Below, one piece after another: positions 36,942 through 45,350 of a stretch of 64,000 nucleotides of DNA (its first letter is position 1; each line of letters starts with the position of its first letter). The notes beneath the pieces are model-generated. The model did no database searches and was not told where the DNA came from. It was given only the letters and a program-made list of their open reading frames with translations. Both the position numbers and the translations under genes were made by a program. Source of the DNA: Rhodospirillales bacterium (lineage in GTDB: Bacteria > Pseudomonadota > Alphaproteobacteria > Micavibrionales > Micavibrionaceae); NCBI GenBank assembly GCA_020638295.1, contig JACKIU010000002.1, positions 434,001 through 498,000 of the forward strand, written 5' to 3'.

Positions 36942-38153
36942 TTATTTCAGATCCCAATAGAGATCAAACAATCGCTCATGCTCGCGGATCGCATACCGGT
37001 CGGTCATCCCGGCGATATAATCCGCCACAATCCGCGCGCGAATCTGTTCATTCTCGGCGCCTCCGGCCTCTTCCACCCGCGCCTGCCAGTTATCGGGAAG
37101 CACGGAATAGTTTTTCGTAAAAGCTGTGAATAAGTCCGTGATGATCCGCTCAACCTTCAAATGAATCCGGTTCAGCGTATAATGCTGATACATGCGCTCA
37201 AACAAAAACGCCCGCAACTCATCGACTTTGGCGCGCATATCCTCGCTGAACGCCACCATCTGCCGCCCCGCCCCGCGAATATCATCCGGGCTCTGCGGAT
37301 TTAAATCCTGAAGACGCGATTCGGTTTCGCTCAGCACATCTTCCACCATCGCCCCGATCATCTCGCGAATCATTTCCTGTACCAGCGCATGGGTATTCAA
37401 ATCGCCATATTCATCCCGCACCCGCGCAATCACTTCGCCCAGCAAGCGCACCTTCCCAAGATCCTTGAGACTGAACAAATGCGCGCGCAGCCCGTCCTCG
37501 ACATCATGATTGTTATAGGCAATATCATCCGAGAGAGCCGCCACCTGCGCCTCAATGCTGGCATGACCGCCCAGTTCCATATCCATCTGTTCCTGCAACT
37601 CACGCACCGCGATATCGGCTCCATTTGGCGACATATCGTGCGGACCGTTATGTTTCACGACCCCTTCCAGCGTTTCCCAAGTCAGATTGAGCCCAACCCA
37701 GCGCGGATATTTCCGCTCCAGCGTGGTAAGCACCCGCAAAGACTGGTCGTTATGCTCAAACCCGCCATACGGCGCCATGCACTTGGCCAGATATTCCTCG
37801 CCAATATGCGCAAACGGCGTATGCCCAAGATCATGCGCCAGCGCCACCGCCTCGGCCAAATCCTCATTCACCATCAGCGCCCGCGCGATGGAGCGGGTAA
37901 TCTGCGCCACTTCGAGTGTATGGGTCAGCCGCGTACGGTAATGATCGCCTTCATCATAAACAAACACCTGCGTCTTGTATTTCAGCCGCCGAAACGCACT
38001 TGCATGAATAATCCGGTCCCGGTCCCGCTGAAACGCGCTGCGATGCGCGCTGTCTTTTTCCTCATGCACCCGGCCACGAGATTGTTCCGGCACGCACGCA
38101 TACGCCGCCAATGGCAGGGCGCAATAATTATAGGAAGGCTGATTTTGAGACAT
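36942..38153 (-). CDS. dgt: Deoxyguanosinetriphosphate triphosphohydrolase-like protein
   Basis: 403 residues of the HD-superfamily dNTPase, which splits dNTPs into nucleosides and triphosphate. FRRLKYKTQVFVYDEGDHYR and RTRLTHTLEVAQITRSIARA carry the first metal His; ALAHDLGHTPFAHIGEEYL the HD pair; ALSDDIAYNNHDVEDGLRA the last Asp. This matches the type 2 dGTPase-like subfamily of ~390-400 residues. Adjacent, divergent erpA is the usual alphaproteobacterial neighbour, here separated by a transporter gene that begins 3 bases after the region of its start. Confidence 0.94.
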   Translation of the reverse strand: MSQNQPSYNYCALPLAAYACVPEQSRGRVHEEKDSAHRSAFQRDRDRIIHASAFRRLKYKTQVFVYDEGDHYRTRLTHTLEVAQITRSIARALMVNEDLAEAVALAHDLGHTPFAHIGEEYLAKCMAPYGGFEHNDQSLRVLTTLERKYPRWVGLNLTWETLEGVVKHNGPHDMSPNGADIAVRELQEQMDMELGGHASIEAQVAALSDDIAYNNHDVEDGLRAHLFSLKDLGKVRLLGEVIARVRDEYGDLNTHALVQEMIREMIGAMVEDVLSETESRLQDLNPQSPDDIRGAGRQMVAFSEDMRAKVDELRAFLFERMYQHYTLNRIHLKVERIITDLFTAFTKNYSVLPDNWQARVEEAGGAENEQIRARIVADYIAGMTDRYAIREHERLFDLYWDLK

Positions 38154-38156
38154 GAG

Positions 38157-39104
38157 TTATAATTCCTGCTGCTTATTTTTATGCCATTGTAAAAAGGTTT
38201 TGAACAAGGGCAACCCCAGAACCCACGGCACTTCTGTCAGAACCATCAAAAGCGCCATTTGCGGTGAAAAATAGACCACCGCAATCCCGATCGCCAAACC
38301 GTTATTCATTGCGCCAGAACACACCGTATGCGCAATTCTGTTTCCTGTGTTTCCATTATAGGGAAACAGCCAGCCAAACAGATAAAACACAAAATAAACC
38401 CCGAATAAAACCGGCATCGCCTGTATCAAAAACCAGGGGTCGGAAAGAATCCCCTCTCTTTGCTGCCCCACAACCAAAATAATCATAACCCCGACCAATG
38501 CCACAGAACCAAAACGGGCATTAGCCTGAACAACCTGTTTAAACCCGGCAAAGGGACGCGTTAAAACAAAATACAAAAAGACGGGAATAAAGATGATGCC
38601 GCACAACGTATAAAACATATGCCATACATCCAGTTCAACATCGCCATGGCCAATCAAGGCAAAGGCGGGCGGAATAATAAATGGCGCCAATAAGCTGGAG
38701 ACAACGGTATAGCCGAGCGATAGTGTCACATTCCCGCCCAAAATCCCCACCAGCGAAGGCACAGATGCACCCGCAGGAATTAAACCGAGAAGCAAAATGG
38801 CGTATTTATATTCCGGCAAAAACAAGGCGCTCAAACCGTAAAGCGCGAACGGCAGGCAAATGAAACGTACAATATAAAACGAAACCGCCTGTCGCACACG
38901 AATCTGTCTCAACTCGCGGACTGTCAATCGCGCACACGAAAAATACAACGCCCCGCCCAGCAGCAAAAACACAGCATAACTTGGCACCGCAGAAACCCAC
39001 GGCGAAAACATCCCCACTACAAAGCAAAGGATCAAAACCGTATTAAAATGTCCTTCGACCCAATGTTTAAGAGCTGTGAAAATCGGGTATTCCTCTTTTT
39101 TCAT
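38157..39104 (-). CDS. Bile acid:sodium symporter (BASS) family transporter
   Basis: 315 residues with about nine or ten hydrophobic helices (HFNTVLILCFVVGMFSPWVS, YAILLLGLIPAGASVPSLVG, LSLGYTVVSSLLAPFIIPPA, GAMNNGLAIGIAVVYFSPQM). The GLIPAGASVPSLVG and SGAMNNGLAI segments match the crossing-helix motifs of the BASS fold. The substrate cannot be read; pantothenate, bile acids or organic anions are all family members. Start ATG 39104 was chosen because the upstream codons overlap the erpA promoter. It lies between dgt and erpA, splitting a normally adjacent pair. Confidence 0.8.
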   Translation of the reverse strand: MKKEEYPIFTALKHWVEGHFNTVLILCFVVGMFSPWVSAVPSYAVFLLLGGALYFSCARLTVRELRQIRVRQAVSFYIVRFICLPFALYGLSALFLPEYKYAILLLGLIPAGASVPSLVGILGGNVTLSLGYTVVSSLLAPFIIPPAFALIGHGDVELDVWHMFYTLCGIIFIPVFLYFVLTRPFAGFKQVVQANARFGSVALVGVMIILVVGQQREGILSDPWFLIQAMPVLFGVYFVFYLFGWLFPYNGNTGNRIAHTVCSGAMNNGLAIGIAVVYFSPQMALLMVLTEVPWVLGLPLFKTFLQWHKNKQQEL

Positions 39105-39159
39105 GGAGCACAAACAGGCAGCAGTAGGTTTGGACTGTTCATCTGAAACTCTAACGCTA

Positions 39160-39165
39160 TATAAT
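39160..39165 (+). promoter_or_regulatory. Probable -10 box of a leaderless erpA transcript
   Basis: A perfect TATAAT ends 6 bases before the erpA ATG at 39172, and no ribosome site precedes that ATG. Initiation at or next to the A of ATG would give a leaderless mRNA. No convincing -35 box at 17 bp (TTGGAC lies 24 bp upstream). Confidence 0.5.
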
Positions 39166-39171
39166 AGAGCT

Positions 39172-39489
39172 ATGAGCTTAAACATTGACGAAAGCGCCAT
39201 CAAGCGCATTGAACACTTACGCACAGCCCAAAGCAAGCCCGGCCTGATGCTGCGCGTATGCGTAGAAGGCGGCGGCTGCTCGGGCTTTCAATATATCCTC
39301 GAACTCACCGAAAGCGCAGGAAGCAAAGACCTGACCTTTGCCGATTGCGTCGTCACCGACGATATTTCCCTGCCCTTCCTCGAAGGCGCAACCGTAAAAT
39401 TCAAAGACGATCTCATCGGCTCCGAATTCATCATCGACAACCCCAACGCCCAATCCGGTTGCGGTTGCGGCAGTTCTTTTTCGGTGTGA
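39172..39489 (+). CDS. erpA: Iron-sulfur cluster insertion protein ErpA (A-type carrier)
   Basis: A 105-residue A-type carrier that accepts Fe-S clusters and passes them to apoproteins. The three conserved cysteines are C36 (GGGCSGFQY) and C97/C99 (SGCGCGSSF); the order and spacing are diagnostic. FIIDNPNAQSGCGCGSSFSV is the family C-terminus. Start ATG 39172 gives the normal length; longer upstream frame crosses the promoter. A second, broken copy of its last 59 bases lies at 42653-42711 on the other strand beside xth. Confidence 0.93.
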   Translation: MSLNIDESAIKRIEHLRTAQSKPGLMLRVCVEGGGCSGFQYILELTESAGSKDLTFADCVVTDDISLPFLEGATVKFKDDLIGSEFIIDNPNAQSGCGCGSSFSV

Positions 39490-39548
39490 AAAGAATGTAA
39501 AATTGTCCCAAAAAGAAAAACTGTTTAGTCCCGCGTTGTGGAGGAATC

Positions 39549-40211
39549 ATGTATAAGGAGATTCCAGCCAAGGAGGCATTATGGGACAGATATTGCACGG
39601 AAGAAGGCAAGCGTTACCTGTTTGTGGCCATCGACCGTACGTCGAAGTTTGCGTATGTGGAGTTGCACGAACGCCAGACAAAGATGATTGCAGCCCGGTT
39701 CCTGCGCAATCTGATCGCTGCCGTGCCATACAAACTCACGCATATCCTGACCGATAACGGGATCCGGTTCACCAATCGCAAATGCGACAAACACACCTTT
39801 GTCCATATCTTTGATCGTGTCTGCGCGGAAAATGGCGCCGAACACCGGCTTGCCAAAGTCAAACATCCCTGGACCAACGGACAGGTGGAATGCATGAACC
39901 GGACCATCAAGGACGCCGCCGTGAAACGCTACCATTACGGATCGCATGAAGAGCTTAAAGAACAGCTGCATGCCTCTATGATGGCATTTTATCTGGTACA
40001 GCCCCCAGATCAAAAATATATCAGGATAACGGCGAATATTGATGCGCGCTTAAAGGAGCATAACGCCGGGCGTGTTCCGCATACTTCGAAGTTTGTACCG
40101 TGGGAGATTGTTACTTACACGACGTTTTTTGATGAACAAAAAGCCTTCGAATTCGAAAAATATCTCAAATCTCATTCAGGCAGAGCTTCTGCCAGTAAAC
40201 GATTTTTGTAA
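39549..40211 (+). pseudogene. Truncated transposase joined to a truncated GIY-YIG endonuclease
   Basis: A single frame of ~220 residues made of two unrelated pieces. Residues ~20-140 are the DDE integrase core of an IS481-type transposase (YLFVAIDRTSKFAYVELHER, LTDNGIRFTNRKC, HPWTNGQVECMNRTIKDAAV: Asp, Asp, Glu all present), lacking the N-terminal helix-turn-helix and the C-terminus. After MAFYLVQPPDQ the sequence changes to the C-terminal two thirds of a GIY-YIG protein (NIDARLKEHNAGRVPHTSKF, FEKYLKSHSGRASASKRF). The GIY-YIG start is missing. I read it as an accidental fusion at a deletion or insertion joint, not a working enzyme. It sits at the left edge of the skew-reversed block. Confidence 0.8.
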
Positions 40212-40216
40212 AGCCG

Positions 40217-41107
40217 CTATTTCTTGCTCACACCCATGCGCGGAACGTAGATAGGTTCGGGTTTTTCGATCGGAATGAATTCCGGCGCGGGCGGCAGGGA
40301 ACATTCGGGCACTTTGTTTTTTAGCAGTTCAGGCCATTTGTTGACCCAGCCTTTTTCATGTTCTGCTTCCTGAATGAGGGTGTAATCGACGCATGGCGTG
40401 TCGCCCAGAGCCTGAAGGTAGTTTTCCAGTTCAGCCGGCGGGGCGAGTTCATCCTGACCGCCGATAAAGTGGTGCTGCGGCATGCCGCGTAAAGCCGGGA
40501 GAGCGCCGGAAAGGGCCGCCATGTCGAAGCGTCCGGCGACAGTGCGCAGGGATTTGATATCTTTGCGCTGACCGGCGAGCATGGCGGCGAGCGTTGCGCC
40601 GGAGTTATAACCGACGATGTTGAATTCGGTGACGCCGTAACGGGCCTTGATATTGTCGAGGACGTTGTGATAAGAGGCCACGGTTTCGGCATTGAACTGG
40701 GCATCGCCCCAATAGCTTTCATCGCAGGCGCTTTCCGCATCGCGCAGGCCGGTGTACTGGCAAGGGCGGGCGAGGTAGGCGACATTGTCGGCCTTATCCA
40801 TTGAGGCGAGATGCAGCGCAACCGGGTTGCGCGGCGTGGGGTTGAACATTTTGCCTTTGATCATCGTTTCGTCGGCTTCACCTGCGCCTTCGATATACAG
40901 GGCGGCCGGGCGGCCGCGTTCATGCATGCGTTCGAAAGCCGTCAGGATAAACGGTCCGGTTTCGACCGGGCGCTTGATCATCCAGACCGGGCTGGCCAGG
41001 CGGGCGGCGACCTGTTCGCGGAAAGGTTCATGCGGGCCGCAGGCATTGAGGCTGAGGGTGCTGATTCCGGCCAAGGCTAAAATTGAGAATTTCGTTAATG
41101 TCTTCAT
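40217..41107 (-). CDS. Lipoprotein with an alpha/beta-hydrolase-like core
   Basis: 296 residues, signal peptide with lipobox LSLNAC (lipidated C23). A GYNSGATLAAML nucleophile-elbow motif (Ser ~168) and GQDELAPP, a likely acid-loop region, suggest an alpha/beta hydrolase. ALYIEGAGEADETMIKG is the oxyanion-side strand region. A catalytic His is probably in QEAEHEKGW. Substrate unknown. The next gene upstream is another lipoprotein in the same orientation, then xth; the three are close enough to be one operon. Confidence 0.7.
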   Translation of the reverse strand: MKTLTKFSILALAGISTLSLNACGPHEPFREQVAARLASPVWMIKRPVETGPFILTAFERMHERGRPAALYIEGAGEADETMIKGKMFNPTPRNPVALHLASMDKADNVAYLARPCQYTGLRDAESACDESYWGDAQFNAETVASYHNVLDNIKARYGVTEFNIVGYNSGATLAAMLAGQRKDIKSLRTVAGRFDMAALSGALPALRGMPQHHFIGGQDELAPPAELENYLQALGDTPCVDYTLIQEAEHEKGWVNKWPELLKNKVPECSLPPAPEFIPIEKPEPIYVPRMGVSKK

Positions 41108-41142
41108 AAGGATACCCCGTATTTTTTATCACTCTAGCATAG

Positions 41143-41766
41143 TCAATTTGAAGAATCACCGTTTGTATTCGGTCTCCATCCCTCTTTCCACGTTTTTAAT
41201 GTGACGATCTCGGCTGGCGCGCCGTTGTCATGGAACCAGCTATCGACTGCGAAGAACTCTCCGGTGTCGCGCCGGGTGATGACGGCGGTCTGGTGCGGCC
41301 AGCGTCCGGCATGCAAAAGCGGCAGGCGCATGGAGGGGCCTTCAACGCGGTGGAAGCGCATCAGGCCTTTTTGCTGGAGCAGCGAGAGGTAGATGGTGGT
41401 GTTGGTGCTCTCATCGACGCAATCGAGCTGTTTATCGCCGACCTTCATAAAGGTGCCGTGAATGTCAACATTGGTGCCAGTTTGGGCGCCAACACGTTGT
41501 TCGAACAATCCTATGGCGGTTTTGATCGCTTCGCGTTCAGCTGCAGGCGTTGCGGGGGGCGGCGTGAATACGGCTTCAATTACGCTCCAGTCGTCTTGGG
41601 TAAACCTGACGGGGGTGATGAATTTGCAGCCATAACCGTGGCAATGTTGGAAGCGTTCGGGCAGTTGGGATTCGAGGCCCTTGCCGCTTAAATAATGCTG
41701 GTAGGTTGTTTCGTTTGAGGCGCAGGCGCTTAACAAGAGCAAGCTTAAAGCTAAGAAACGTTTCAT
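41143..41766 (-). CDS. Lipoprotein, possible transglutaminase-like cysteine protease fold
   Basis: 207 residues with a short signal peptide and lipobox LLSAC (C15). Conserved-looking Cys ~115 in KQLDCVDES, His ~157 in WPHQTAVI and Asp ~174 in FAVDSWF have the order and spacing of transglutaminase-like peptidases; this is an inference from pattern, not a firm assignment. It overlaps the xth stop by 4 bp, so the two are coupled. Confidence 0.6.
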   Translation of the reverse strand: MKRFLALSLLLLSACASNETTYQHYLSGKGLESQLPERFQHCHGYGCKFITPVRFTQDDWSVIEAVFTPPPATPAAEREAIKTAIGLFEQRVGAQTGTNVDIHGTFMKVGDKQLDCVDESTNTTIYLSLLQQKGLMRFHRVEGPSMRLPLLHAGRWPHQTAVITRRDTGEFFAVDSWFHDNGAPAEIVTLKTWKEGWRPNTNGDSSN

Positions 41767-42530
41767 GGGTCTATCTCAATGATGATCGGCGTGTGATCGG
41801 AAGGTTTATCCCAGCTCCGTGGGGCTTTATCAATTGTACAGCTTATCAGGCGGTCGGCAAGCTCGGGGGAGAGTAAAAAATGATCGATGCGGATGCCATG
41901 GTTTTTGGGCCATGCCCCGGCCTGATAATCCCAGAAGGTGTAATGGCCTGGGGCGTTTGGATGCAGGGCGCGGAAGGCTTCTGTCAGGCCGAGATGGAGG
42001 AGTTTGCGAAAAGCCGCGCGGGATTCAGGCTGGAAAAGGGCGTCAGTTTGCCAAGCTTTTGGATCATAACAATCCTGATCTTCGGGGATAACGTTGAAAT
42101 CGCCGCCGATGGCAAAGGGGATGTTGTCTTTGCGCAGGGTTTTCAGGCGTTTGTACAGGCGTTCCATCCAACTGAGTTTATAGGTGAATTTTTCTGTGCC
42201 AACCGGGTTGCCGTTGGGCAGGTAGATGTCGATGAGTCGCACGCCATTGGTTTCGAATTCGAGATAGCGGGCCTGTTCATCGTCTTTATCGCCGGGCAGG
42301 GCCTCTTTGATGATTTTAATAGGCGTTTTTGAAAAGATCGCAACGCCGTTATAGGTTTTTTGTGTCACGGCGGCGGTGTGCCAGCCGAGGGCTTTGAATT
42401 CTCCGTGCGGGAAATCGAGGCCTTTGAGCTCCTGCACCATCAGGACATCGAGTCCGCCATCGGCGAGGTATTTTTCAACGTGCGCGCGGCGGGCTTTGAG
42501 TGAGTTGACATTCCATGAGGCGATTTTCAT
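41763..42530 (-). CDS. xth: Exodeoxyribonuclease III
   Basis: A 255-residue apurinic/apyrimidinic endonuclease and 3'-5' exonuclease for base-excision repair. MKIASWNVNSLKARR carries the metal Asn; MVQELKG the Glu; GGDFNVIPEDQDCYDP the Asp/Asn pair; GIRIDHFLLSPELAD and PSDHTPIIIEI the catalytic Asp-His. Start ATG 42530. In relatives erpA commonly lies directly upstream of xth; here a broken erpA end does (42653-42711), separated by a family A repeat. Confidence 0.96.
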   Translation of the reverse strand: MKIASWNVNSLKARRAHVEKYLADGGLDVLMVQELKGLDFPHGEFKALGWHTAAVTQKTYNGVAIFSKTPIKIIKEALPGDKDDEQARYLEFETNGVRLIDIYLPNGNPVGTEKFTYKLSWMERLYKRLKTLRKDNIPFAIGGDFNVIPEDQDCYDPKAWQTDALFQPESRAAFRKLLHLGLTEAFRALHPNAPGHYTFWDYQAGAWPKNHGIRIDHFLLSPELADRLISCTIDKAPRSWDKPSDHTPIIIEIDP

Positions 42531-42554
42531 GGGAAAATATAACCATATTTTGAA

Positions 42555-42642
42555 CGTCATTGCGAGCGTAGCGAAGCAATCCAGTGATGTCAGATGAAAA
42601 AATAGATTGCCGCGTCGGCCTTGCGGCCTCCTCGCAATGACG
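42555..42642. repeat. Family A repeat upstream of xth
   Basis: CGTCATTGCGAGCGTAGCGA at the left and GCCTCCTCGCAATGACG at the right. Intergenic copy that ends 10 bp before the erpA remnant. Confidence 0.92.
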
Positions 42643-42652
42643 GGCGAAGTGA

Positions 42653-42711
42653 CACACCGAAAAAGAGCTGCCGCACCCGCACCCGGAGACGGCGTTGGGG
42701 TTGTCGATGAC
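42653..42711 (-). pseudogene. Remnant of an erpA 3' end
   Basis: On the minus strand it reads VIDNPNAVSGCGCGSSFSV and then continues past the lost stop (TGA to TGT). Against the real erpA end, 52 of 59 bases match by my count. The rest of the gene is missing. Confidence 0.8.
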
Positions 42712-42862
42712 GAACTAAACGCTTGCAGCTAATGCACAGAAAACGTTCCATGCTCCCATCGCTATCCATAAAAGCAATGCGATCCAAAGAATTAAACTGA
42801 TAAAAGACAGTATAAGGGATAGTGAAATCAGTGGAATATATCTAGGTGTTTAAGCGCACTTC

Positions 42863-44638
42863 TTAACCCGGTGTCATGGGCGATATGGCTTGGGTGGTTG
42901 TGTTGGCGACGACCGGCAGCGCGGGGTTGTCAAAGCTTGGATCATTGGCGGCGGTTTCGGGGCCGCAGACTTTTCCAAACTCACAGCGCAGTGATGGTGT
43001 TTCTCCGCCGGGTTTCGGCGCTTCGGCTATGGCTTCGATGCCGGGCTGGTTTTCAAGAATGCTGCTCGGGTTTTTTGCGGCGAGCAGCGTGCCTTTTCCG
43101 GGAAGTCCGTCAAACTTAAAATGTTCGCCCTGCATGGCTTTTTCGTAGGCCTGGAAGCTGTAGGCCGGGATTGAGTGGTTTTGCGGATTTTTTAAAACCT
43201 GAGCGGCGTAAAATTCGGCTTTTTCGCGGGCCGGGGGCGTTAATGTGATGAGCTCCTGCAGGTTTTCAGCATTCTTTTGATAGTTGTTCGGATCAAATGT
43301 ATCTCCCAGTACCGCGCCGACGCATCTATCGGTTTTTTCTCCGGCAATGCCGTCGACCGAAAGTTCCAGGCCGTCGATCATCAGGTTGCAGGAGGCCTGG
43401 GCGAGTTTGATATCGTCTTTGGTGCCGATGAATTCAGGTTCGGGTTTGGCCTTGGCGATCATGGTTTCGGCCGGGGCTTTTTGAAGGTATGGATTGACCG
43501 GAGGCGGCGTTTTGCCGTTGAGCTCGGCGATATATTGCTGGCCTGCACCGTCTTTTTCGTCTTGCAGCAGTTTGGCCATGGTCAGGGTTTCGTTTATGCC
43601 GCTTTTCGTCTGAAATTTATCAAGCCCTACGTGAACGAAGAGTTCGCTGGCGTTTCCTTCGCTGTCAGCGCCGGGGTTCCAGACGGTTACAGATCCGGCA
43701 ACGCTGGCGGAATACACTGTCTGGCCGTCAAGTTCGGCTTTGATGCGTTCATAGTCCTGACGTGGTACGGTCAGGGTGTGTTCGGTTTCGACATTTATTT
43801 CTGCGTTGAGCCGATATTCGCCGGAAAAGGTGACTTTTGCATCGATAAGCGACGGTGCCGGTCCTTTGTATCCCTTATGTGCATCTTCGGGATTGAATTG
43901 AGCGAACAGGTCAACGTTTTTTTCGATCGGCGCAGGAAGGGGGCTTGTGTCAGGGGCGATGCCTGGCGTGTCTGACTTATTTGCTGTGTCGGAGGGGGCG
44001 AAGGCCAGATCAGTGGGCGCGTTACCGAGGTCGGCCATTGCGCTTTCAAGGTTTGTTTCTTCTTTATGGTTAAAAGCGAAGCTCGGTATTTCCTTAGATT
44101 TTTCAATCCAGAGGGCTTCGCCTGAGACTTTTAGTGGGTCTTCGACTTTTTCATTATAGAATTTCAAGTCCGTTTTAATATTGTGAGAAAGTTTATAGCC
44201 TGCCGGTCCGAGATCTTCGCCGGGCTTGGCCATTTGCACCCGAATTGTGCCTTTGACGTTGACATCGAAATCCAGCCCCACCAGCCATTCTTTTTCAAGC
44301 GGCGCGATAACGGCGCCAATTGTTCCGCCGAGCGTGGGGAGCGTCGTTTGCGTCAGGTTTTCAAAACGAAATTGCCCGGTTTTTTCGTCCACGGGCGCGA
44401 TGTGGAATCCGTCCTTTGTGCCGATTTTGTCCCAAAATGTCGCATCGGATCCCAGATCTGCCGTATGGCCGTGAAGGAGGTCGCTTTTCATGCCTTCATT
44501 GGCAAAACCGGCTAGTTTTGCGGTTTGTTCGGCGGTGGGCGGGGTGATCGTGTCGGCCCAGACGGTGTTGTCACCGGCCACTCTTTCCCTATATTTATTG
44601 ACTAAAGGGACTTCTTGTAAGTCCTTATCTTCCGCCAT
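42863..44638 (-). CDS. Large protein of unknown function with peptidoglycan-binding-like segments
   Basis: 591 residues from ATG 44638 (GAGGGT eight bases upstream; MAEDKDLQEVPLVNKYRER). No signal peptide. The middle is strand-rich (WLVGLDFDVNVKGTIRVQMA, VTFSGEYRLNAEINVETEHT), with repeated beta patterns. Near residue 420 LSVDGIAGEKTDRCVGAVLG resembles the core of a peptidoglycan-binding (PG_binding_1) repeat (VDG..G..T), and near 530 FKFDGLPGKGTLLAA is a second, weaker one. The Pro/Asn-rich C-terminus is disordered. It may be another leaderless exported protein like that at 24374. No family assignment. Nothing else is seen in the gap to the erpA remnant (42712-42862). Confidence 0.6.
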   Translation of the reverse strand: MAEDKDLQEVPLVNKYRERVAGDNTVWADTITPPTAEQTAKLAGFANEGMKSDLLHGHTADLGSDATFWDKIGTKDGFHIAPVDEKTGQFRFENLTQTTLPTLGGTIGAVIAPLEKEWLVGLDFDVNVKGTIRVQMAKPGEDLGPAGYKLSHNIKTDLKFYNEKVEDPLKVSGEALWIEKSKEIPSFAFNHKEETNLESAMADLGNAPTDLAFAPSDTANKSDTPGIAPDTSPLPAPIEKNVDLFAQFNPEDAHKGYKGPAPSLIDAKVTFSGEYRLNAEINVETEHTLTVPRQDYERIKAELDGQTVYSASVAGSVTVWNPGADSEGNASELFVHVGLDKFQTKSGINETLTMAKLLQDEKDGAGQQYIAELNGKTPPPVNPYLQKAPAETMIAKAKPEPEFIGTKDDIKLAQASCNLMIDGLELSVDGIAGEKTDRCVGAVLGDTFDPNNYQKNAENLQELITLTPPAREKAEFYAAQVLKNPQNHSIPAYSFQAYEKAMQGEHFKFDGLPGKGTLLAAKNPSSILENQPGIEAIAEAPKPGGETPSLRCEFGKVCGPETAANDPSFDNPALPVVANTTTQAISPMTPG

Positions 44639-44789
44639 TTTAACCCTCAACTCAATATTTCTGCATCTGCGGGGCAGATACAGTTTTGCACCTTATTATC
44701 GGTGAATATCGTTAAGAAAGCGTTAGTATTTGGGTTGTAAGCCTCTGTTTTAAAGGGCTTTGGCGGTGGAAAATTTATGAAGGGGAAAA

Positions 44790-44864
44790 TGGTGGGTGGT
44801 ACAAGGATTGAACTTGTGACCCCTTGCGTGTCGAGCAAGTGCTCTACCGCTGAGCTAACCACCC
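44790..44864 (-). tRNA. tRNA-Val (GAC)
   Basis: Cloverleaf on the minus strand: acceptor GGGTGGT/ACCACCC, D arm GCTC-AGCGGTA-GAGC, anticodon stem CTTGC/GCAAG with loop TCGACAC (anticodon GAC), T arm ACAAG-TTCAATC-CTTGT, discriminator A and an encoded CCA. 75 bases. Confidence 0.96.
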
Positions 44865-44978
44865 ACATTTTGCGGTCAAGTGGGGATAGGGATACTGGTA
44901 TGCGGGCGGTTTTTCAAGTGTTTTTTGTTTGTTTTACGTGATTGGGCGTGGGAGCGTCGGCTGAGCACGGGCCATTGA

Positions 44979-45344
44979 TCAGGCGGCGAGCAAGGTTTCC
45001 ACCTGTTTGACCAGATCGTTGAGGTGGAAGGGCTTGGCCAAAATTTTGGTTTTTTCCTGATCCAGATCTTCGCGCCCCATCGCTACGGCGGCGAAACCGG
45101 TGATGAACATGACTTTGAGTTCGGGGTGGGCCTTGGTGGCTTTGGTGGAGAGTTCTATGCCGTCCATGCCGGGCATGACGATATCGCTGAGCAATAAATC
45201 AAAAGGCACGTCCGCGTCCTCGATGATTTTGAGCGCATCGACGCCGTTATAGGCAGTCGTTACGCTGTGTCCGGCTTTTTCCAGCGCCATTTGCAGGAAG
45301 CTGCACATCGATTGATCGTCTTCGGCGATGAGTATGTGGGCCAT
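44979..45344 (-). CDS. cpdR: Single-domain response regulator, CpdR type
   Basis: A 121-residue receiver domain with no output domain. Acidic pocket EDD (residues 8-10), phosphorylated D54 in LLLSDIVMPGMDG, and KP in ILAKPFHLNDLVKQVETLLA. The whole sequence, notably FITGFAAVAMGRE, matches CpdR of Caulobacter, which directs ClpXP to degrade CtrA and other substrates when unphosphorylated. If so, it links the CckA-ChpT relay to cell-cycle proteolysis. It lies next to a glycosyltransferase gene, 6 bp apart. Confidence 0.88.
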   Translation of the reverse strand: MAHILIAEDDQSMCSFLQMALEKAGHSVTTAYNGVDALKIIEDADVPFDLLLSDIVMPGMDGIELSTKATKAHPELKVMFITGFAAVAMGREDLDQEKTKILAKPFHLNDLVKQVETLLAA

Positions 45345-45350
45345 GGCGTT

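Noticed and set aside
39422..42711. Simple inversion of 39.5-42.7 kb flanked by inverted erpA ends
   Set aside because: The erpA copies would fit, but the skew reversal extends to ~49 kb and the copies differ at 7 of 59 bases, so one simple recent event does not explain both.
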